From Prosthecochloris ethylica (GTDB lineage: Bacteria; Bacteroidota; Chlorobiia; Chlorobiales; Chlorobiaceae): DNA of 64,000 nucleotides. Shown piece by piece: positions 25,180 through 33,119 of this stretch; within the stretch, counting starts at the first letter, position 1; each line of letters opens with the position of its first letter. Below the pieces are notes generated by a model. The model was not told the DNA's origin. It did no database searches and was given only the letters and a program-made list of their open reading frames with translations. The stretch lies in NCBI RefSeq assembly GCF_015234275.1, contig NZ_JADGII010000005.1, one strand, 5' to 3'. Position numbers and translations under genes: made by a program.

Positions 25180-27375
25180 TCAGGCAATAAGCTTGACGAT
25201 GAAATCGACCACCTGCGTCAGGAGCATCTGGCCTGAGCCAGCCACTTCGCCGACCGGAGGCAGTGCCGGGGTATTTGTCTGGTAGAACCCGTTACCGATG
25301 AACAGGAAGACCAGCATAAACGTCCCGCCGAAGTACAGGAACGTACCGGCAAGTTTCGAGTCCGAAATGGTCAGTACCGGGAAACGGAACTTGACGTCAC
25401 GGTTCAGGAACTTCTTGCCAAGCCATCTGACCGTCCTGGTCTGGATATCGGCACCTTCGAGTCGTGATCCCCTGTCTTCGAACCAGACAGCGAAGCTGAT
25501 AAACCAGACAAGATGCCCGATCATGAGAATCACCGAAAGATGCGAGCTGGAGAAGATCGTCACGGTTTCGGTCCAGAAGTAATAGAAGATACCTGCCGAA
25601 TAGTGGTGTGACAGACCAGCCACAGCATCCCATGATTTCGCATCGGCAACCGGAACACCGTACATCATGGAAGCGATCCATGCACCGTCGATATACCAGC
25701 AGACAGCTGAAAGACCCTTGACGCCCCAGAGCATGGCAAACCAGAGCTGGTCCTGGATGGAAACACCGCAGGTACCGCCATAGACCGGGCCAAGGCACGG
25801 GAACGAGTATGAGTTTTTCTTCAGCCCGAGATCATCCCACAGCGGAGAGGTGTGAGAGAAGAACGCGATACGAGCCAGGGCGATCAGGGAAAAGAGCGAA
25901 CCGGCGACGATGACATGAGCCATCACCCAGTCGTTGATGCTCGGATCCTCGAACATCCAGTGCAGAATAGGGAGCGGTTTGAGCCAGTAGAACGACATCA
26001 TGATATTGGTGCCGAACACGTTGAGCTCACAGATCGTGTTCCACACAATCACCGCGTAAACCGAAAGCATCGTAGCGAAACACAGAGCCATGATGGTACC
26101 GAGAATCTTCACCTGGAGGTCCTGGTCGCGACCCTTGGCAATCCATATGGACTTGATCTGGTTGTAGAGCCCGTTGATCTGGATTTTCAGCAGGTACTGG
26201 CCGCCATGGTACACACCGGCAAACACATAGAGCACACCACAGATAATGTGGTTGAAGACAATCAGGTTGATGACAACTCTCGACATGCCGAAGGATTCAC
26301 CGTTTTTCGGCAGAATGGCATATGCGGGGAACTCGGCGAACTCTTTCGAACCGGAAATGATCTTGCCACCTTCCTCGACGAAGTCGAAGCTGACGCGATT
26401 GAACGGCTCACCGTAAATGTAGAACACCAGTTTATCGAGTTCCGCATAGTACGGGGCGAACGAATCCTGCTGGAATGCAACGAACGCGATGATACCGAGA
26501 GCGATGTTGACATAACCGATAGCGGTCAGGTGAACCGAAAAAGCGGCCTTCATGTCATCATTGAGATGGATAGCGGCGTTCGGCGGATTCTTCCACCAAT
26601 ACACGCCAAGCGCGAAGAAGACCGCAAACCAGACGAACGACATGAACGCTTCCGAGTTGATGGTCTGGAAATCAGGAATCGGCGCGATACCCAGCGCAAG
26701 CCACAGCATCAGCCCCCAGCCGAGAAAGAGAAGCGCCATATAGACCGAGTGAGGCCCGAGAGCGTCCTTGTAGGTCTTCGCGCTGGTTCCCTGGAAGACA
26801 GCGTCGCCGAACTTGCCGAGAAAGCGGAAATCGCGGAAGTTACCGGCCCTGCCAGTGAAAGGATTGGTCAGGTTGTGCGTCCAGTGACGCCACCCGCCGA
26901 ACAGCAGGATCGAACCTGAAACAAAGTGAAGAATGGCCCATCCCATCAGTTTTGCCGATGCAGCCATCAGATCTTCTGTTTTCGGGCTGTAGGTATCGAT
27001 GCCCAGCGAAACCATTCGCGGTTTGATGGTCAGGTAGAACCAGTTGTCATGAAAGCCCGGACCACCCCACGGCATCACCTGCATGCCGGAAAGGTAGTAG
27101 ATGCCCATGACAAAACCGAGAACGCCAAGGAGTGCAAGGTGCGCCCCGACTACCTGCTCGTCATCAAGTCTGTCGGTATCAAAAATCTGATACCACTTGG
27201 TCGAGCGGGTCTCCGTCCGCTGGAACAGAAACCTTTTCATTTTCGACGCATCCTTCTCCTGAATCACGGATGCAGCTCCTGATGAACCATTCCCCTTGGG
27301 AGGAGCTGCCTTCCCCTTCGGAGGAGGAACTTTCCCCTTTGGCGTGACTCCTGTTGGATTCGCTTGATCAGCCAT
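25180..27375 (-). CDS. pscA: Photosystem P840 reaction centre core protein PscA
   Basis: PscA forms the homodimeric core of the green sulfur bacterial type I reaction centre, binding P840, antenna bacteriochlorophyll a, chlorophyll a acceptors and the FX cluster. The product has 731 residues and many long hydrophobic segments from about residue 75 to the C-terminus. The FX-binding loop has Cys527 and Cys536 in FPCLGPVYGGTCG, so a dimer supplies four ligands to one [4Fe-4S] cluster. The first 45 residues form a Lys/Pro-rich cytoplasmic arm (PKGK repeats) like that of PscB. AAAGGAGAG lies just upstream of the ATG. The transcription start must lie in the 393-bp region shared with dapF. Confidence 0.98.
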   Translation of the reverse strand: MADQANPTGVTPKGKVPPPKGKAAPPKGNGSSGAASVIQEKDASKMKRFLFQRTETRSTKWYQIFDTDRLDDEQVVGAHLALLGVLGFVMGIYYLSGMQVMPWGGPGFHDNWFYLTIKPRMVSLGIDTYSPKTEDLMAASAKLMGWAILHFVSGSILLFGGWRHWTHNLTNPFTGRAGNFRDFRFLGKFGDAVFQGTSAKTYKDALGPHSVYMALLFLGWGLMLWLALGIAPIPDFQTINSEAFMSFVWFAVFFALGVYWWKNPPNAAIHLNDDMKAAFSVHLTAIGYVNIALGIIAFVAFQQDSFAPYYAELDKLVFYIYGEPFNRVSFDFVEEGGKIISGSKEFAEFPAYAILPKNGESFGMSRVVINLIVFNHIICGVLYVFAGVYHGGQYLLKIQINGLYNQIKSIWIAKGRDQDLQVKILGTIMALCFATMLSVYAVIVWNTICELNVFGTNIMMSFYWLKPLPILHWMFEDPSINDWVMAHVIVAGSLFSLIALARIAFFSHTSPLWDDLGLKKNSYSFPCLGPVYGGTCGVSIQDQLWFAMLWGVKGLSAVCWYIDGAWIASMMYGVPVADAKSWDAVAGLSHHYSAGIFYYFWTETVTIFSSSHLSVILMIGHLVWFISFAVWFEDRGSRLEGADIQTRTVRWLGKKFLNRDVKFRFPVLTISDSKLAGTFLYFGGTFMLVFLFIGNGFYQTNTPALPPVGEVAGSGQMLLTQVVDFIVKLIA

Positions 27376-27768
27376 TGTATTCTCTCCTTTATTTGGACAT
27401 ATTAACTGGTTGAAGAAACCGAAAAGAAAATATGAAACTCGCCTCTTAACCTCTTTTTTTCAGAGAGTTTATCGAGTACAACCATTGCACATGCCCTACA
27501 TGCAACCTGCTGTTTTCAGTCCGTACAGACCTGATAATGCCGAAAACTGTTCCGGCCGCGTTCTACCCGGCTACGGAGCGTTATCGACTGATAATTTACT
27601 AAAAAAAATTTCGCTTGCAGTAGCGATAAAGATAAGAAAATTTATTTAATAATAAATTTTTTGGGCCTCCGGAACTGCACGGACTGCGCCCCCAAATGCT
27701 ATAATAACTGAAGATAGAGCAAACCCTGACAGCGCGTACGCTGTCACATTCCATTCAGATCGAGAAGT
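27376..27768. other. Divergent pscA/dapF intergenic region
   Basis: This 393-bp region has no convincing gene (a 79-codon frame at 27410-27649 has no family features). It is AT-rich near 27600-27660. It holds a perfect 10-bp inverted repeat, AAAATTTATT (27637-27646) and AATAAATTTT (27651-27660), followed on the plus strand by more T. That could be a regulator site or a terminator for leftward antisense reads. Pyrimidine-rich runs near 27455 precede pscA. I cannot place the pscA promoter with confidence. Confidence 0.55.
27697..27705 (+). promoter_or_regulatory. Extended -10 promoter element upstream of dapF
   Basis: TGCTATAAT is a perfect extended -10 element (TG, one base, TATAAT at 27700-27705), 63 bp before the dapF start. 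No good -35 is present at 16-18 bp, which is acceptable for extended -10 promoters. Confidence 0.5.
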
Positions 27769-28560
27769 ATGAACGTTACATTCACAAAAATGTCCGGTGC
27801 CGGAAACGATTTCATTGTCATCGACAACATGAACGCCTCTCTCAGGCTGTCGGAAACCGGCATCAGAGCCCTCTGCACCCGGAGGACCGGTATCGGGGCT
27901 GACGGGCTGATCATGATCGAACCCTCGGATCGTTATGATTTTGTCATGAAATACTACAATGCCGACGGCAGGCTCGGCTCGATGTGCGGCAACGGGGGGC
28001 GCTGTGCCGTCCACTTTGCCTGGTCTGTCGGGGCATGCACGCGCCACACCACCTTCGAAGCGAACGGCAACCGTTACGAAGCCGTAATTACCGGCGACGA
28101 GACGGTCCGGCTCAAAATGACAGCGCCAACAGACTTCCGGGACCGGTTCGACGCCAACGGCTACTCCTGCTATTATATCAATACCGGTTCGCCTCATGCC
28201 ATTGTCTACCTTGATTCCACGGACACGTTCGATGTGGATACATCAGGGCGCGCGATTCGCAGCAACAGAGAACTCTTCCCGGACGGAACCAATGTGAACT
28301 TTATCGAAATCACCTCGTCCCGCAGCCTGAAGCTCAGAACGTTCGAACGGGGAGTGGAGGCAGAAACACTCGCCTGCGGAACAGGAGCCGTCGCGTCAGC
28401 GTTAGTAAGTTACCGGCTGGGAAAAATAACAGCTGAACGTGTCGACGTCACCGTGCACAGCGGAGACATCCTGACAATCGACTTTTCGCGGGATATGAAC
28501 GAGGTCTTTCTGTCCGGTCCTGCACGTGTCGTGTATACCGGAAGAGTAGCCGTGAACTGA
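27769..28560 (+). CDS. dapF: Diaminopimelate epimerase
   Basis: DapF converts LL- to meso-diaminopimelate for peptidoglycan and lysine synthesis by a two-cysteine, cofactor-free mechanism. The 263-residue product starts MNVTFTKMSGAGNDFIVIDN. Both catalytic cysteines are present: Cys73 in GSMCGNGGRC and Cys203 in LACGTGAVAS. Length and motifs are standard. It is followed after 8 bp by amrS, so the amr genes may be read through from the dapF promoter, though the functions are not obviously linked. Confidence 0.96.
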   Translation: MNVTFTKMSGAGNDFIVIDNMNASLRLSETGIRALCTRRTGIGADGLIMIEPSDRYDFVMKYYNADGRLGSMCGNGGRCAVHFAWSVGACTRHTTFEANGNRYEAVITGDETVRLKMTAPTDFRDRFDANGYSCYYINTGSPHAIVYLDSTDTFDVDTSGRAIRSNRELFPDGTNVNFIEITSSRSLKLRTFERGVEAETLACGTGAVASALVSYRLGKITAERVDVTVHSGDILTIDFSRDMNEVFLSGPARVVYTGRVAVN

Positions 28561-28568
28561 ATGCATGA

Positions 28569-29591
28569 ATGAAAGAAAACAGGAGGCAGGAACCTGCCAG
28601 AGGCGCATTCTGGCATGCACTGGACGACCAGACAGTCCAGTGCGATATGTGTCACCGGTTCTGCAGGATCAGGGAAGGACAGCCGGGATTCTGCAGAACC
28701 AGGGTCAACAGAATGGGATCGCTCTTCTCCCTGAACTATGCTCACCCGGCCTCGATCGCCCTGGATCCCGTCGAAAAAAAGCCCCTGTATCACTTCATGC
28801 CCGGCTCCATGACCTTTTCCCTGGGCACATTCGGCTGCAACTTCAGATGCGGCAACTGCCAGAACTGGCAGATCAGTCAGGATGACGGCCGCAGGCATCA
28901 CCCTGCAGAACGTTCTCCGCAATCCATTGTCCGGGAAGCGATCGACGTGGGAGCTCCGTCGGTTTCGTTCACCTATAACGAACCGACCGTCTGTGCAGAG
29001 TACGCCCTGGACTGCATGCGCATCGCCCGCCGCGCGGGCCTGAAAACCATCTGGGTCACCAACGGCTACATGTCGGACAACCTGCTCGAAAAACTGCTGC
29101 CGCTGCTCGATGCCGTCAACGTGGATCTCAAGTCGGTCGATGACGCCTTCTACCGGAGAGTATGCCAGGCCCGGGTCGCTCCAGTTCTCCGCACTATCGA
29201 ACGGCTGGCCGGAGAGGGGGTGCACCTCGAATTGACAACACTCCTCATACCTGGTTTTTCTGACGGGGATGACATGCTGAAACGAGCCGCAGAGTTCATT
29301 GTCACGAAAGTCGGAGCGAAAACCCCGTGGCACCTCTCAGCGTTCGTTCCTGCCATCTCCTGGCGTATGCAGAACATAACAGAGACACCTGCTGAACGTC
29401 TCGAACAAGCCTACAGTATCGCGCAACAGGCAGGAATGACCTGGACGTACAGCGGTGTTCACCATCAGAATACCTTCTGCCCGTCCTGCGGTTCGCTCCT
29501 GATCGAACGGAACCGCTTCACCCTGCGCCGCCACGACCGCGAGGGTCACTGCCCGCACTGCGGCACCGATACTGCAATCAAAGACAAGTAA
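28569..29591 (+). CDS. amrS: AmmeMemoRadiSam system radical SAM protein
   Basis: A 340-residue radical SAM enzyme with the cluster motif CNFRCGNC (Cys90, Cys94, Cys97). An N-terminal cysteine group (Cys25, Cys28, Cys32, Cys42) and a C-terminal pair of CPSC/CPHC knuckles could bind zinc or extra iron-sulfur clusters. The arrangement and the segment PASIALDPVEKKPLYHF match the radical SAM member of the AmmeMemoRadiSam set (related to pyruvate formate-lyase activating enzymes). The next gene, 31 bp on, is the Memo-like partner, which supports this assignment. The chemical reaction is not deducible here. The AMMECR1-like third partner is not in the window. Confidence 0.88.
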   Translation: MKENRRQEPARGAFWHALDDQTVQCDMCHRFCRIREGQPGFCRTRVNRMGSLFSLNYAHPASIALDPVEKKPLYHFMPGSMTFSLGTFGCNFRCGNCQNWQISQDDGRRHHPAERSPQSIVREAIDVGAPSVSFTYNEPTVCAEYALDCMRIARRAGLKTIWVTNGYMSDNLLEKLLPLLDAVNVDLKSVDDAFYRRVCQARVAPVLRTIERLAGEGVHLELTTLLIPGFSDGDDMLKRAAEFIVTKVGAKTPWHLSAFVPAISWRMQNITETPAERLEQAYSIAQQAGMTWTYSGVHHQNTFCPSCGSLLIERNRFTLRRHDREGHCPHCGTDTAIKDK

Positions 29592-29622
29592 CCTCCCGTA
29601 CATTGCAAAACAGCTGAGTCCC

Positions 29623-30477
29623 ATGAATGAACCTACTCGTCATCCTGCTGTCGCTGAATCCTTCTATCCATCGGATCCCCAGGAACTCGACAGGCAGGTC
29701 ACAGGCCTGCTTGCAGACGCGCCCCCGAAACCACACAGCGACAGGCAGGTCAAAGCACTGGTTGTCCCCCACGCCGGGTACACCTTCAGCGGGAACATCG
29801 CCGCGCACGCGTATAAACAGATCGAGCACACCTCCTGCAGAACAGCCATTCTGCTCGGCAATGCCCACGCGTACCTCTTTGAAGGGATCGCACTGGACAA
29901 TCACGAGAACTGGCAGTCCCCGCTGGGCAGTGTCGAAGTCAACCTTGACAAAGCAGAACGGTTCCGCCTGGCAGAGCCGTCACTGGTTCACTACCTCAAC
30001 ATCGCTCACCACTCGGACCATGTCCTCGAAGTACAGATTCCGTTCCTGCAACGCAGCCTGGCTCCCGGATTCTCCATCCTGCCTGTCCTGTTTGGAGAAA
30101 ATCCGAAAAACATCGTCAGAAAAACTGCCGATATTCTCGACAGCCTGCTCGAGACCGAAGACCTGATCATCGCAAGCAGCGACCTTTCACATTTTCCGTC
30201 CTACCAGGATGCCAACGATATCGACCGCCAGAGCATGGACTACATTGCCGCGCTGGACGTCAGAGGGCTGGAACGCCATGTACGGGCAACCATGCAAAAA
30301 AACATTCCTCATGAAGATGCGCTGTTCTGCGGCCCCGATGGCCTGAACGTGTTACTGGAAATAGCGATCAGGAACAACTGGAAAGCCGAAATACTCTCCT
30401 ACTGCAATAGCGGTGATGCCACGTGGCAGGACCGGGAGGCTGTGGTTGGCTACGGGGCTATAATGTTTTATTGTTGA
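29623..30477 (+). CDS. amrB: AmmeMemoRadiSam system protein B (Memo-like)
   Basis: A 284-residue protein of the Memo family, related in fold to class III extradiol dioxygenases. Conserved histidine-containing segments are VPHAGYTFSG (His50), LGNAHAY and SDHVLEVQIPFLQ, with SSDLSHF and the Cys in DALFCGPDGL completing the putative metal site. Bacterial Memo proteins co-occur with the radical SAM enzyme encoded just upstream and often with an AMMECR1 protein. The function in bacteria is not established from sequence alone. The start MNEPTRHPAVAESFYPSD is the only ATG that keeps the conserved N-terminus. Confidence 0.88.
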   Translation: MNEPTRHPAVAESFYPSDPQELDRQVTGLLADAPPKPHSDRQVKALVVPHAGYTFSGNIAAHAYKQIEHTSCRTAILLGNAHAYLFEGIALDNHENWQSPLGSVEVNLDKAERFRLAEPSLVHYLNIAHHSDHVLEVQIPFLQRSLAPGFSILPVLFGENPKNIVRKTADILDSLLETEDLIIASSDLSHFPSYQDANDIDRQSMDYIAALDVRGLERHVRATMQKNIPHEDALFCGPDGLNVLLEIAIRNNWKAEILSYCNSGDATWQDREAVVGYGAIMFYC

Positions 30478-30593
30478 TCTGTTGCTTTTTTTTGGGCGCT
30501 TTGCGCCTGGAGACCGGATGCACGTGAGGTCGCCCGAAGCTGTTGTGGCTGCATATGCAGGGGGGACTCTACCGGTTGGCGGAAGTTCGTCGC

Positions 30594-30612
30594 GGGCGAG
30601 CGCCGCTCGCCC
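30594..30612. repeat. GGGCGAG/CTCGCCC inverted repeat in a convergent gap
   Basis: GGGCGAGCG (30594-30602) and CGCTCGCCC (30604-30612) are perfect complements, giving at least a 7-bp stem with a 5-nt loop, followed by CCTGCACCATTC. It sits in the 218-bp gap between convergent amrB and the ABC permease gene. The rest of that gap shows no gene. The form resembles dispersed palindromes of the GGGCGA...TCGCCCCT type seen in many genomes. Confidence 0.6.
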
Positions 30613-30695
30613 CTGCACCATTCACTATTGAACGATGTACCAGCGCGACTGGCGAGGGGGAAGGATGCCGGTGCGCTGTCGACGTATCCGCGTTC

Positions 30696-31439
30696 TCAGG
30701 AGATCCAGCGACGATGAACGTTGCGGAGGCAGAGAGCAAAGAGCAGGACGATGAACAGCAGAAGCACGAGAATATCGATGACGGGAGAGAACATGGCGTC
30801 AGCATTGATGGCACCGTGCAGAAGATCCGCTCCGTAGGTCAGGGGAAGCATCCAGGAAAGCGGCTGAAGTACGGCAGGAAGATCGGCAACGGGAAAAAAG
30901 AGGCCACAGAGAAAGATCATCGGGAAACGGAAAAAGTTTGAAAAGGTCTGGGCCTCGAACACTTCATTCACAGAAACCGCGATAAACAGGCCGAGAAATG
31001 TGGAGACAACAGCGATGAGAAGAACTGCGGCAAACAGCCCTGCCCAGTCGACCTGCTGAAGGCCGTTCATGCCGAACGCGATCAGTAACGGCACCATGGC
31101 ATTGACCGTACCGAACAGAATCGCCCCGCCGGTTTTTGCCAGTACAAGAAGACCGAGAGGAAGCGGGGCCAGCAACAGGCGCTCGAACGCCTTGGCCTTT
31201 CGCTCGAACGTCACGGTGACAGCCAGCATGGACGTCGTGCCGAACAGAATGGAAAGCGCAATCATACCGGGCAGTACACCGGCAATATCGGCTGGTTCAC
31301 GGCCTGTCTTGACAAAAAACATTGCTGTCCAGACCAGGGGGAACAGGATCCCCCAGCTGATATTCGGCGGCTTGAGGTAATACGCCTTCATATCCTTTCG
31401 AAGAATTCCCCAGACCGCTCTCAGGTGTCGTACCGTCAT
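30696..31439 (-). CDS. ABC-2 type transporter permease
   Basis: A 247-residue inner-membrane permease with about six hydrophobic segments (starting near ISWGILFPLVWTAMFFV and ending near DILVLLLFIVLLFALCL), the ABC-2 fold. The start at ATG 31439 is supported by GAGGAGG four bases upstream, which overlaps the stop of the ATPase gene. Partnered with that ATPase, it should form an exporter. Substrates of this group include drugs, polysaccharides and lipids, and the sequence does not say which. Confidence 0.85.
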   Translation of the reverse strand: MTVRHLRAVWGILRKDMKAYYLKPPNISWGILFPLVWTAMFFVKTGREPADIAGVLPGMIALSILFGTTSMLAVTVTFERKAKAFERLLLAPLPLGLLVLAKTGGAILFGTVNAMVPLLIAFGMNGLQQVDWAGLFAAVLLIAVVSTFLGLFIAVSVNEVFEAQTFSNFFRFPMIFLCGLFFPVADLPAVLQPLSWMLPLTYGADLLHGAINADAMFSPVIDILVLLLFIVLLFALCLRNVHRRWIS

Positions 31440-31447
31440 ATTCCTCC

Positions 31448-32407
31448 TCATTTCCGGCCCTTCATCCGATGTGCCTCGATACCGGTTAACCGAACGAACA
31501 CCTCCTCCAGGCTCATCTTCTGGCGTCGGGCTTCGAGTACGTCGATTCCGCACTCATCCAGGTAACGCACCAGCGGAGCCACCGGAATCGTCCGGGAAGC
31601 GCTGACCGCCAGCTGCCCCGGAGCGCCACAACTGAAGCTGAAAGAGGGAAACGTCCGTTCAAGACCGGCAAGCTCCGCGTCAGGCTGTCGGCTGAGTTCG
31701 AACACCATCACCTCGTGCCCCCGGACCGGCTGAAGCAGGTTGTCGATCGTATCGATCCTCCTGATCCTCCCCGCGACGAGGAACGCGACTCTCTGGCACA
31801 ACCGTTCCGCTTCGTCAATCTGGTGAGTGGTCAGAAAAATCGTCGTCCCTGCACGATGAAGATCGAGCAGCAGACGACGGATCTGCCTCGCACTCTGCAC
31901 ATCGATACCGGATGTCGGTTCATCGAGAAAAAGGATGGCTGGCTCGTGCATCATCGCGGCGGCAATCACCAGGCGCCGCTTCATTCCTTTTGAATACTTC
32001 CCGAACAGCCGTTCAGCCGCATTCGAAAGCCCGAACAGTTCGAGCAGGTCCCGGGCACGATCCCGACGCTCTCGGGCGGGCATACCGTATAACGCCCCGC
32101 AGAAACAGAGATTGTCGAATCCGGTGAGTTCCGGATAGAGATTGCTTTCATCCGGCACTACCCCGATCAGGTGTTGGGCCGCCTTCGGGTTACAGGAACA
32201 CTCTATCCCTCCGATGACAATGTGCCCGGAATCAGGCCGCGCGAGTCCGGTCAGCATATTGATCGTCGTTGTCTTTCCCGCCCCGTTCGGTCCGAGAAAA
32301 CCGAAAATTTCACCGTCCCGCACCTCGAACGAAACAGCGTCCACCGCCTGAATATCGCCGAACGACTTCGACAGCTCACGCACGTCAATATTACGGGCAT
32401 TCGCCAT
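31448..32407 (-). CDS. ABC transporter ATP-binding protein
   Basis: A 319-residue ATPase of the DrrA/CcmA-like ABC-2 group. Walker A is GPNGAGKT (39-46), the signature reads YSKGMKRRL (a variant of LSGGQ usual in this group), and Walker B is ILFLDEPTSGID. The C-terminal 90 residues form the extra regulatory domain typical of DrrA-type exporters. It is translationally coupled to the permease gene downstream. Confidence 0.9.
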   Translation of the reverse strand: MANARNIDVRELSKSFGDIQAVDAVSFEVRDGEIFGFLGPNGAGKTTTINMLTGLARPDSGHIVIGGIECSCNPKAAQHLIGVVPDESNLYPELTGFDNLCFCGALYGMPARERRDRARDLLELFGLSNAAERLFGKYSKGMKRRLVIAAAMMHEPAILFLDEPTSGIDVQSARQIRRLLLDLHRAGTTIFLTTHQIDEAERLCQRVAFLVAGRIRRIDTIDNLLQPVRGHEVMVFELSRQPDAELAGLERTFPSFSFSCGAPGQLAVSASRTIPVAPLVRYLDECGIDVLEARRQKMSLEEVFVRLTGIEAHRMKGRK

Positions 32408-32485
32408 ATCGCAGATTCTGTCTATATTGATCCTGTTACCCTACAGTATACGAAGAACAGACACATACTAAGACACAGACTATTC

Positions 32486-32899
32486 ATGAAACAACCAGCC
32501 GCTTTTTCCAGCGTCTTTCTCATCCTGGCCATGAGTGGCGTTTCCGCAACGGCAGCCTCTCCGGTTCAGGCGGCAACAGATGCCATCGACGCCCGCGAGG
32601 TCTACGAACGTCACTGCCGTGTCTGCCATACCATGCAGCCACCCGCGACGACAGCTCCACCCGTCCAGGGTGTCTCTGCACGTTACAGAGGCGCTTTTGG
32701 AACACGTGACGCCGCTGTTGCTGCCATGGTCGATTTCATGAAGGCCCCCTCTGCCGCAAAGAGCAAATTCGGCCGGGGAGCGATCAGCCGTTTCGGGCTG
32801 ATGCCCGCCATGACGATCAGTGATAAAGAACTGACAGCTGTTTCTGCCTGGATATGGGACCAGTATGACCCGTCTGCGGGAAATGGCAACTGCCGCTAG
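32486..32899 (+). CDS. Secreted monohaem c-type cytochrome
   Basis: A 137-residue protein with a signal peptide (about residues 1-30, cleavage near VQA-A) and one haem c site CRVCH (Cys44, Cys47, His48). Met106 or Met109 in FGLMPAM is the likely second haem ligand. This is a small periplasmic electron carrier, and in a green sulfur bacterium it may serve sulfur-compound oxidation or the reaction centre. It is not recognisably the well-known cytochrome c-555. I chose ATG 32486; the open frame extends back to 32171 across the start of the divergent ABC gene and must be too long. The gene appears monocistronic. Confidence 0.85.
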   Translation: MKQPAAFSSVFLILAMSGVSATAASPVQAATDAIDAREVYERHCRVCHTMQPPATTAPPVQGVSARYRGAFGTRDAAVAAMVDFMKAPSAAKSKFGRGAISRFGLMPAMTISDKELTAVSAWIWDQYDPSAGNGNCR

Positions 32900-32912
32900 C
32901 CGTTGCCCGGAA

Positions 32913-32946
32913 ACGACAACAGCAGGCACAAGCCTGCTGTTGTCGT
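32913..32946 (+). terminator. Strong hairpin after the cytochrome gene
   Basis: A perfect 15-bp stem (32913-32927 with 32932-32946, arms starting ACGACAACAG) with a 4-nt loop begins 14 bp after the stop codon. The bases after it are CGTATTCC, so the U-run is missing; the stem alone is strong. Confidence 0.7.
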
Positions 32947-32984
32947 CGTATTCCACTGCCTGGTATATGAGTAGAAGAAAACCG

Positions 32985-33057
32985 TACCCTTGGGCAGACT
33001 CGAACTGCCGACCCACAGTTTAGGAAACTGTTGCTCTATCCACTGAGCTACAAGGGT
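32985..33057 (-). tRNA. tRNA-Arg (anticodon CCT)
   Basis: A 73-nt cloverleaf on the minus strand with acceptor arms ACCCTTG/CAAGGGT and anticodon stem ACAGT/ACTGT around TTCCTAA, giving anticodon CCT for AGG codons. No 3' CCA is encoded. It lies downstream of mutL, 62 bp after its stop. Confidence 0.95.
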
Positions 33058-33119
33058 ATGCTATGTAATCTAAAATTTTTCGGAAAAGATTCAACCGGAA
33101 AACACTCATTCTTCTTCGC

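Noticed and set aside
27410..27649. 79-codon frame in the pscA-dapF gap
   Set aside because: No ribosome site, no similarity I recognise, and it spans likely promoter DNA.
30352..30695. Small gene in the amrB-ABC permease gap
   Set aside because: The candidate frames (89 and 132 codons) run antisense to or overlap flanking genes and have no recognisable features.
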